IMG/VR virus record: IMGVR_UViG_3300025669_000069
Span: 1-43,730 of that record
Reading direction: 5' to 3' (one strand)
Source of the DNA: a virus
DNA length: 43,730 nucleotides
Positions 37,867 to 43,730 of the stretch are shown piece by piece. Numbering within the stretch: position 1 is the stretch's first letter; the number at the start of each line of letters is the position of its first letter. The position numbers and the translations under genes were made by a program. The notes under the pieces were generated by a model. The model ran no database searches, was not told the origin of the DNA, and worked only from the letters and a program-made list of their open reading frames with translations.

Positions 37867-38838
37867 ATGAAGATATATATTGTAGACAGTAATGGTTTCA
37901 AGTTCTCGAATATTCTCGCTAGAGGATGGACAAAGATGGGACATGAAGTTAGAAGCTTTCACTGTCTTCATATGCCATTATACGATTGGGCAGACATTGT
38001 CTACTTTGACTTTGCAGACAACAATGTAAAATGGTTATCGAAATATGCTAACGGGACTCAGTTGAAAGACAACATTCCATACGACCCAAAGAAAACACAT
38101 GTGGTAAGATGTGTAGACATAGAGGCTTATGCAGGACATCCGGGGCCAGTAGATTGGACTAAGTTTGATGCTTGTATTTTTATATCCGAACACATACAGA
38201 AGTATTGTCAAGATAAATTCCCTAGCTTAAAGGGTGTTAAACAACATCTAGTAAGGTGTGGAGTTGAGACAGACAAGTTTCATATTATAGATCGAGAACC
38301 AACTGATACTTTTGATATAGGATTTCTTGGAAGGCTATGGATAGGAAAGAACTTTCCGGGAGTATTGGATGTTTTATATGAATGCAAGAAGCGTTGCGAT
38401 AAGGTTAAGTTACATGTAAGAGCCGATGGTTATGACCCTGCATGGTGGGAAGCTTTCTGTAAGCACAGGATAAAAGCACTTGGATTAGAGGACAATATAG
38501 TTTATTATGATTATATAGAGGATCTCACAGATTGGTATAATAAACTAGACTACGTTATAGTACCTTCTTTTAAGGAAGCCTTCTCTTATGCAGCAGGTGA
38601 AGCAGCCGCATGTGGAGTACAACCTTTGATATTAAATTCACCAGAGATGGATAAGACATGGCCAGAGAGTTGGAGATATAACACACCCTCAGAAGCCGCA
38701 GCAATAATTATGGGAACAGACTATGATAGGAAAAGGGTTCGCCAGTTCATCTTGGACAATTACAGTGCAGAGAAACATATATTAGAAACAAGTAAAATAT
38801 GCAAGATACCAACGAAAGATTTAAAAGAAAAACAATAA
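37867..38838 (+). CDS. Glycosyltransferase, GT-B fold (GT4-like)
   Basis: Starts MKIYIVDSNGFKFSNILARGWTKMG. An upstream ATG would add eight residues but lacks support. The donor domain has IGFLGRLWIGKNFPGVLDVL and VPSFKEAFSYAAGEAAACGVQP, the EX7E signature of GT4. Four cysteines scattered in the sequence have no obvious pattern. Its end overlaps the next glycosyltransferase by 40 bases. It is preceded by a ~125-base noncoding gap with no clear promoter. Confidence 0.83.
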   Translation: MKIYIVDSNGFKFSNILARGWTKMGHEVRSFHCLHMPLYDWADIVYFDFADNNVKWLSKYANGTQLKDNIPYDPKKTHVVRCVDIEAYAGHPGPVDWTKFDACIFISEHIQKYCQDKFPSLKGVKQHLVRCGVETDKFHIIDREPTDTFDIGFLGRLWIGKNFPGVLDVLYECKKRCDKVKLHVRADGYDPAWWEAFCKHRIKALGLEDNIVYYDYIEDLTDWYNKLDYVIVPSFKEAFSYAAGEAAACGVQPLILNSPEMDKTWPESWRYNTPSEAAAIIMGTDYDRKRVRQFILDNYSAEKHILETSKICKIPTKDLKEKQ

Positions 38839-39761
38839 ACACCTTTGTCATTCCCGTCATTCGAGATATATTCATTGAGGACTGTCTGGAATCTTTATGG
38901 TCACATTGTGATATGGAGCAGCATAGAGTCATTCTAATTGACCAAACAAAGGATGGAATATACGATAGAATCAGGGATAAAGTACATGCATATGTAAGAC
39001 CACATAGAAACCTAGGATTTGCCGCCGCAATGAATATGGGTATTAGAATGGCAACAACCAAGTATGTGACGTGTGCAAATGACGATATAGTCTTTATTGA
39101 CGAAAGATGGTGGGATGGTATCCTTGAAACCTTTGATAGACATCCAGACATGGGAGGAGTTAACCCATTTTCCATATGGGAGACTGGATGGGGTTATGGT
39201 GCAAAGCCAGATAATCCAGAACGCATAGCAGAGGTTCTAAAGATATTTGGAAAGCGGGGAAGAACCTTTCAAAGAGGGGGACAGGTATTCTTTTCTTATT
39301 TAGAAGATGAAAAGAATATTACTAAAGAGGATATTGACTTTATCAAAACCGTAAGACCTGGTATGATAGACGGAATTGCCACATGGTGTACGACATTTAA
39401 AAGAGAGTCGTTGGCACTGAAAGGGTTATTCGACGAACGATTTTATCCGGGTGGGGGAGAGGACTATGACATAGGGGGAAGGTTTTATGATAAAGACTAT
39501 CCGTATGTAGACGCAGGAAGACTTAGGGTTTGTGCAACGTCTAATAGTTGGGTACACCATTTGTGGTCACAATCAAGATACATGGAAAAGAAGGACGCAA
39601 TGGAGGGTTATCCAATTGAAGCGGAGCGAAGATGGAATAAGCTTGGGGACTGTTGGCCAGAAAAAGAAGACAAAGAAGATAGACACAAAAACCATTGTTT
39701 TAATGGTCATCCAACTCTTTCAAGAGGTAGGGTGGGTAATATTTATACAGTAGACTTATGA
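38799..39761 (+). CDS. Family 2 glycosyltransferase (GT-A, galactofuranosyl/rhamnosyl-transferase style)
   Basis: The N-terminus NTFVIPVIRDIFIEDCLESLWSH, VILIDQTKDG, RNLGFAAAMNMGIRMAT and YVTCANDDIVFID give the GT2 nucleotide- and metal-binding pattern (NDD in place of DXD). The C-terminal half has a FDERFYPGGGEDYDIGGRFYDK block, the ED-containing catalytic region. It ends with an ATGA overlap into a small gene. It is the last of five glycosyltransferases in this cluster. Confidence 0.87.
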   Translation: MQDTNERFKRKTINTFVIPVIRDIFIEDCLESLWSHCDMEQHRVILIDQTKDGIYDRIRDKVHAYVRPHRNLGFAAAMNMGIRMATTKYVTCANDDIVFIDERWWDGILETFDRHPDMGGVNPFSIWETGWGYGAKPDNPERIAEVLKIFGKRGRTFQRGGQVFFSYLEDEKNITKEDIDFIKTVRPGMIDGIATWCTTFKRESLALKGLFDERFYPGGGEDYDIGGRFYDKDYPYVDAGRLRVCATSNSWVHHLWSQSRYMEKKDAMEGYPIEAERRWNKLGDCWPEKEDKEDRHKNHCFNGHPTLSRGRVGNIYTVDL

Positions 39762-39946
39762 AAAAACAAATAGAGAATGCGATCGAGAATATTAATATCT
39801 TAAACAAGGCTTTAGGCGATATGGTTGCAACGAGAAAAAATCATGAAATAGTAACGATTGCAGTTATTCAAATCTTAAATACACTTAACGACTGTAAGGG
39901 AGAGTTCGATACGCATACTGCCCCAGAGACTGGCGTGGAGAAGTAA
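39758..39946 (+). CDS. Small helical protein (62 aa)
   Basis: A short amphipathic helix-rich protein (IENAIENINILNKALGDMV, VTIAVIQILNTLND) with no family. It is coupled to the last glycosyltransferase by an ATGA overlap and is followed by the TTTCAGAA promoter motif. It may be a chaperone or cofactor of the adjacent gene products (inference). Confidence 0.55.
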   Translation: MKKQIENAIENINILNKALGDMVATRKNHEIVTIAVIQILNTLNDCKGEFDTHTAPETGVEK

Positions 39947-39952
39947 CTGGAA

Positions 39953-39974
39953 TTTCAGAACATAAACAGATAAT
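39953..39974 (+). promoter_or_regulatory. Candidate late promoter (TTTCAGAA-N8-GATAAT)
   Basis: Same TTTCAGAA box and 8-base spacing as at 672. It is followed closely by a terminator hairpin and then by the Thr/Ser tail gene. Confidence 0.45.
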
Positions 39975-39976
39975 TT

Positions 39977-40007
39977 ATCCCTATATATAAACGTATAGGG
40001 ATTTTTA
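39977..40007 (+). terminator. Terminator after the glycosyltransferase cluster
   Basis: ATCCCTATA / TATAGGGAT form a 9-bp stem with an 8-base loop and a TTTTTATT run. The next reading frame starts with TTG directly at its end. Confidence 0.85.
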
Positions 40008-41714
40008 TTGACGACAACAAGTACCACAACAACGTCGACAACTACGACCAGTTCAAGCACAACTACTACAAGTACTTCGACAACCACAACTAGTACGTCA
40101 ACCACGACCACGTTACCATTACACTTTAATGAACGGGATGGGCAGTTCTATTCTTCTGGAATACTTTTGAGAGATTCGGACGATAAGATTGCATTTAGAT
40201 TTACCCCTTGGCAAACAACACGGATAAGTGAGTTATATCTTTATTTGTCAAAAAGTGGAACTTCACCAACATTTAGGTTTGGGATACAATCCGATAATGC
40301 AGGAGAACCATCGGGATCTTTTCTAGCTAGTGCAACCGGTACAATCAGCTCTTCGGTGGGGGGTTGGAAGAAACTTGTCCTTAGCGAATATGCAGCATTA
40401 ACAGCCGGCGCAACATACTGGATTGTAATGGAACATTCTAGTGGAACTATAGACGGTTCAAACTATGGTGTTATGGGGATGGCTAATAGTAGCGACTCCA
40501 CATGGGTTTTTAACGATATAGAGGGAGACCTTGCAGTATTTAGTTATAACGGCTCTACTTGGTCAGAAGAAAGCTCTCATACCCCCCTCTTCGGGACGGA
40601 AACATTGATTGGGCAACCCATAATTAGATTCGACCTCTATCCAACATACAGCATAAATGACTCGCAGTATGTTAAGTATGCAGAGAAGGTTAAATTTGCA
40701 GAAAACAAAACAGTTGCAAGCATCAGGTTTAGCATACGAAAAGAAACGGAGGGTGTTGACGATGATCTATACTATGAGATAAGAGAAGAGGACGACACGC
40801 TTTTAAGAAGCGGAATTGTCGTAAAACACACAATGGCCATTTGGGGCAACAATATGTGGGCAGAGGCTAACCTCAGCAGCCCGTTAACCCTGATAGCAGA
40901 CACCTACTATAGGCTGATATTGTATTCTGAATCCTCGATTGGGAATGAATGGTATATCAATTATGCAGAGGTTTCAATAAGTGGGGAAGAGTCTCCACAA
41001 CAGGAGAATGCGGGATATGGGGGACAGCATTGTTTTTTAGATAAATATGTGGATAGCGCATGGGGAGGATTAGGGGGAGATGCCGTTGAGAAAGATTTAT
41101 TGTTCGGTATTGAGGCAACGAGCACGAGCACAAGCACTTCAACAAGTACGAGTAGCTCAACAAGTACGACTACTTCGACAAGTACAAGCACCTCTACTTC
41201 AACTAGTACTTCTACCACAACTACTAGTAGTTCAACAAGTACTTCTACTTCGACCACAACAACAAGTAGCTCTACCTCAACATCAACTAGTACGTCAACC
41301 AGTACGACCACTACATCGAGTAGTACCAGTACGACCACGAGTACTTCAACGAGTACAACAACAAGTACGTCAACAAGTACTTCTACCACAACAACACTTG
41401 CGTTTATATTACAGGAAACGGGAGATGTTATTTTACAAGAAACAGGAGATAAGTTGGCACTTGAACAATTGGGCACAACTACCTCGACAAGTACAACAAC
41501 AACCAGTACAACCACTACAAGTAGTAGCACTAGTACAACTACAACAACCAGTTCTAGTACGACTACGACTAGTTCGAGTACATCAACAAGTACAAGTACA
41601 TCAACAAGTACATCAACAAGTACCTCTACTACCACACTCTCAATTGAGTTTGGTAGTTTAGGGATAGATATTATACAGGACAAATTTACATATAACTTAG
41701 ACACAAAAAACTAA
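40008..41714 (+). CDS. Tail-associated protein with three Thr/Ser tracts
   Basis: 568 residues from a TTG directly after a terminator, with no leader and no normal N-terminal domain. It starts as ~37 residues of Thr/Ser ending TTTTLP. Residues ~38-365 are a beta-rich domain containing two similar jelly-roll-like halves (RDGQFYSSGILLRDSD, FRFGIQSDNAGEPSG, LSEYAALTAGATYWIVM). Two more long Thr/Ser tracts flank the motif ILQETGDVILQETGDKLALEQ. The beta part resembles carbohydrate-binding or receptor-binding tail domains. The true start could be a non-annotated codon or the gene a recombinant. Confidence 0.65.
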   Translation: MTTTSTTTTSTTTTSSSTTTTSTSTTTTSTSTTTTLPLHFNERDGQFYSSGILLRDSDDKIAFRFTPWQTTRISELYLYLSKSGTSPTFRFGIQSDNAGEPSGSFLASATGTISSSVGGWKKLVLSEYAALTAGATYWIVMEHSSGTIDGSNYGVMGMANSSDSTWVFNDIEGDLAVFSYNGSTWSEESSHTPLFGTETLIGQPIIRFDLYPTYSINDSQYVKYAEKVKFAENKTVASIRFSIRKETEGVDDDLYYEIREEDDTLLRSGIVVKHTMAIWGNNMWAEANLSSPLTLIADTYYRLILYSESSIGNEWYINYAEVSISGEESPQQENAGYGGQHCFLDKYVDSAWGGLGGDAVEKDLLFGIEATSTSTSTSTSTSSSTSTTTSTSTSTSTSTSTSTTTTSSSTSTSTSTTTTSSSTSTSTSTSTSTTTTSSSTSTTTSTSTSTTTSTSTSTSTTTTLAFILQETGDVILQETGDKLALEQLGTTTSTSTTTTSTTTTSSSTSTTTTTSSSTTTTSSSTSTSTSTSTSTSTSTSTTTLSIEFGSLGIDIIQDKFTYNLDTKN

Positions 41715-42556
41715 TGGCAGATTTAAAAATTACAGAACTTACGGAATTAGAAGCACCGACAACAGACGATTTGGTTGCAATAGTAGATAGTCCCGCCAGT
41801 TCACCAATAACGAAAAAGGTAACGGTGGCTAATCTACTTGCCACATCGGTAGACGGTTGGATGGTTGCTGGTGAAAGTTGGACTTCTCCATCCTTTGCAG
41901 ATACAAATGGAGAATCAACATTAACAGTGACTGTACCAACGGATGCGACTACAAAATATCAAGCAGGTATGAGGGTCAAATTCACACAGGATGCTACTGA
42001 AAGATTTGGAATTATAACAAAAGTTGCAGCGACAGAACTAACAATATTTATAGACACGGATTACACGCCAACGGGGAATGCAATAACTCTTCCTTTCTTT
42101 TCTATGATGAAAACTCCGTTTGGTTTTGATGGAAACCCTATAAAGTGGAGAGTTATAACAACAAGTACTGCTCTAAGTCAACAAGTTAATCCAACAGCTA
42201 ATGTTTGGTATAATGTGGGCTCTCTTAGTATTACAGTTCCAATAGGTGCGTGGGAAGTCTATTATAAAGCGAATATGCTTGCAGATAGTGATTCGGACGA
42301 GGTTGCGACTAAAGTAACATTGTCAACAGCTTCTAATAGTGAAAGTGATAAGGCTTGGACAACTCAATTTTATGGAAAATCATTAGATACTACTGCTGTT
42401 TGGTCTTCTACAAGAAAAGGGAGAGTTGCATTAACGACTGCTGATGTTTTCTATTTGAATATATCAACAGATAAAACAATAGGAGCGGGTAAGATTATCG
42501 CTTTTTATGGAACGGAATCTACGATAGTAATTGAAGCTACTTGTGCTTATTTATAA
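41714..42556 (+). CDS. Tail fibre / receptor-binding-like protein
   Basis: Residues 1-46 (LKITELTELEAPTTDDLVAIVD ... TKKVTVANLL) are a module found at the start of many phage tail-fibre proteins. A beta-rich domain follows with TLTVTVPTDATTKYQAGMRVKF, and a second domain (WYNVGSLSITVPIGAWEVYYKANM) like a jelly roll. The C-terminus ends STIVIEATCAYL. The gene starts on the stop of the preceding gene (TAATGG). It lacks a Thr/Ser tract, in contrast to its neighbours. Probable role: host attachment. Confidence 0.68.
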   Translation: MADLKITELTELEAPTTDDLVAIVDSPASSPITKKVTVANLLATSVDGWMVAGESWTSPSFADTNGESTLTVTVPTDATTKYQAGMRVKFTQDATERFGIITKVAATELTIFIDTDYTPTGNAITLPFFSMMKTPFGFDGNPIKWRVITTSTALSQQVNPTANVWYNVGSLSITVPIGAWEVYYKANMLADSDSDEVATKVTLSTASNSESDKAWTTQFYGKSLDTTAVWSSTRKGRVALTTADVFYLNISTDKTIGAGKIIAFYGTESTIVIEATCAYL

Positions 42557-42607
42557 TGCCATACTCACTATTTGGGACACTCTGGAAGAATAAATAAGAA
42601 ATAACTT

Positions 42608-43730
42608 ATGAGTTATTATATATTACAGGAAACAGGTGATGCTATCCTCCGAGAGCAAGGAGACCATATACTCCTGGAGCAAACGACTACGTCTACTAGT
42701 ACTTCAACGTCTACTACGACTACTTCAAGTTCTACGTCTACAAGTACTTCAACCAGTACAACTACTACATCTACTTCAACAAGTACATCAACTAGTACAA
42801 CTACAACACTTCCGTTCTTCTCAACACTAACAGAAGATTTTAATGATAACAGTTTAGATTTTGACAAGTGGGGCTATTGGGGTTCTTATGATGCAGGTGT
42901 TGCAGAAACTAGTCAACAATTAGAGCTTACCACAAAAGCTGTTAATGGAGCTTATCTTGGTTTAATCACAGACCTGATTTATAATTTGACAGGAAGTTCC
43001 GTTTTCGTTGAGGTTGTTAATCAAGGCAATCAAACTCTGGAATCTTTTGAGGGATACCCTTTAACCTTAACAGACGCAGCAGAATCAAATTATATCGAGT
43101 TTAATATAATTGGCGGTGTTTTAAACGTATATAAAAGAGTTTCTGACGTTTCAACAAAACTAGCTTTTGACACATTCGACTCTGTAAACCATAGGTTTTT
43201 ACGAATCCGAGAAGATAGTGGAACTACCTATTGGGATACTTCTGCAGATTGTTCTTCTTGGACAAACTTTCATTCGGTAGCTAATCCTATTACAGTTACA
43301 GCACTTTATGCAAAATTAGCAGTTGGAACATGGCAAACAGAAGTTTCTACAACCGACTTTATTCTTGATAATATAAATGTGGTAACTACAACCAGTAGTT
43401 CTACATCAACGAGTACTTCTACCAGTACAAGTACTTCGACTTCTACTACGACTACTAGTAGTTCTACCAGTACAAGTACTTCGACTTCTACTACGACTAC
43501 TAGTAGTTCTACCAGTACAAGTACTTCGACTTCTACTACGACTACTAGCAGTTCTACTTCAACAAGTACCTCAACTAGTACAACTACAACCAGTAGTTCT
43601 ACAAGTACAAGTACTTCGACTTCTACTACGACTACTAGTAGTTCTACCAGTACAAGTACTTCGACTTCTACTACGACTACTAGCAGTTCTACTTCAACAA
43701 GTACCTCAACTAGTACAACTACAACCAGTA
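42608..43730 (+). CDS. Thr/Ser-rich virion protein, 5' part (continues at position 1)
   Basis: Begins MSYYILQETGDAILREQGDHILLEQ, a motif also present inside the preceding tail protein (ILQETGDVILQETGDKLALEQ). A ~40-residue Thr/Ser linker ends TTTTLP. Next is a ~185-residue lectin- or laminin-G-like beta domain (TEDFNDNSLDFDKWGYWG ... IDDN-type end), and then a tract of Thr/Ser running over the window edge into the first 669 bases. Probable total about 570 residues. The lectin-like fold and mucin-like stalk suggest a surface adhesin or fibre. Confidence 0.75.
   Translation, partial: MSYYILQETGDAILREQGDHILLEQTTTSTSTSTSTTTTSSSTSTSTSTSTTTTSTSTSTSTSTTTTLPFFSTLTEDFNDNSLDFDKWGYWGSYDAGVAETSQQLELTTKAVNGAYLGLITDLIYNLTGSSVFVEVVNQGNQTLESFEGYPLTLTDAAESNYIEFNIIGGVLNVYKRVSDVSTKLAFDTFDSVNHRFLRIREDSGTTYWDTSADCSSWTNFHSVANPITVTALYAKLAVGTWQTEVSTTDFILDNINVVTTTSSSTSTSTSTSTSTSTSTTTTSSSTSTSTSTSTTTTSSSTSTSTSTSTTTTSSSTSTSTSTSTTTTSSSTSTSTSTSTTTTSSSTSTSTSTSTTTTSSSTSTSTSTSTTTTS
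42689..42811 (+). repeat. Thr/Ser-coding low-complexity repeat
   Basis: About 40 codons of Thr and Ser in the pattern shared by the other tracts, ending in TTTTLP. Similar DNA occurs at 2955-3002, 33799-33858, 34375-34686, 40008-40118, 41115-41397, 41475-41640 and 43384-43730 plus 1-588. Confidence 0.95.
43384..43730 (+). repeat. 45-bp repeats coding SSSTSTSTSTSTTTT
   Basis: A 45-base unit (15 codons) recurs, several copies exact, within a higher-order 135-base period (43547 and 43682 start the same unit). The repeats run through the contig ends, so the number of copies at the join cannot be trusted. Confidence 0.93.
43652..43730. repeat. Terminal direct repeat, right copy
   Basis: Identical to positions 1-79. 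Merging both copies preserves the reading frame of the Thr/Ser gene (1044 bases from 42608 to 43651, exactly 348 codons, then frame 1 at position 1). Confidence 0.9.

Noticed and set aside
43384-43730. Regular repeats that might be taken for a CRISPR array.
   Set aside because: Units are in-frame Thr/Ser codons inside one long reading frame, without unique spacers.
1-43730. Diversity-generating retroelement to diversify tail proteins.
   Set aside because: No reverse transcriptase gene and no template/variable repeat pair with adenine-specific differences was seen.
1-43730. Temperate lifestyle (integrase, repressor, attachment site).
   Set aside because: No integrase or recombinase motif and no clear CI-like repressor found; the tRNA-Gln alone is not evidence for an att site.

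Overview
This window looks like one complete tailed-phage genome of about 43.65 kb, assembled as a closed circle. The first 79 bases are repeated exactly at the end, and one open frame runs through the join. The virion genes point to a short-tailed (podovirus-like) phage: large terminase, portal, scaffold, HK97/Mu-type capsid protein, adaptor, beta-propeller nozzle, fibre, and three consecutive candidate internal (ejection) proteins. No integrase, DNA polymerase, primase or replicative helicase is recognisable, so replication probably depends on the host. Candidate sigma70-type promoters (TTGACA, 17 bases, TATNAT), rho-independent terminators and a CCA-encoding tRNA-Gln indicate a bacterial host. 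Most late genes lack a Shine-Dalgarno sequence. A membrane-anchored muralytic enzyme resembles proteins common in Patescibacteria (CPR). A Patescibacteria-like host is therefore plausible but is inference only.

Layout. Positions 1-669 hold the end of a Ser/Thr-rich virion protein that begins at 42608. Positions 707-10784 (+) carry adaptor, nozzle, fibre, LysM/internal virion proteins, a C39-like peptidase and holin candidates, closed by a strong terminator. Positions 10827-20782 (-) form the early/regulatory arm. It holds a tRNA-Gln, three non-canonical tRNA-like elements, a NinG-like HNH protein, an approximately 490-nt structured noncoding RNA candidate, an RNA ligase, an SSB-like protein, a second structured noncoding region with interleaved inverted repeats, a hairpin leader, many small proteins and micro-ORFs, and a muralytic enzyme. 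A divergent promoter pair at about 20.81-20.89 kb separates this arm from a candidate small terminase. A further divergent intergenic region with three 27-base repeats precedes the rightward late region.

Positions 22090-26878 (+) carry an HExxH protein, a gene with a probable -1 frameshift, and a sugar cassette: nucleotide-sugar dehydrogenase, glycosyltransferase, O-acetyltransferase, kinase-like/methyltransferase fusion and a second methyltransferase. Terminase, portal, scaffold and capsid genes follow (27301-33682). Then come two proteins with Thr/Ser tracts, five more glycosyltransferases (34793-39761), and three tail-associated proteins (40008 to the end), two of them built around long Thr/Ser repeats ending in a recurring TTTTLP motif.

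Most notable overall. (1) A likely virion-glycosylation system: six glycosyltransferases plus sugar-modifying enzymes, with mucin-like Thr/Ser tracts in at least five virion-region proteins as candidate acceptors. (2) Large structured noncoding RNAs beside atypical tRNA-like genes and an RNA ligase. All functional statements rest on reading motifs by eye; no database search or folding program was run.
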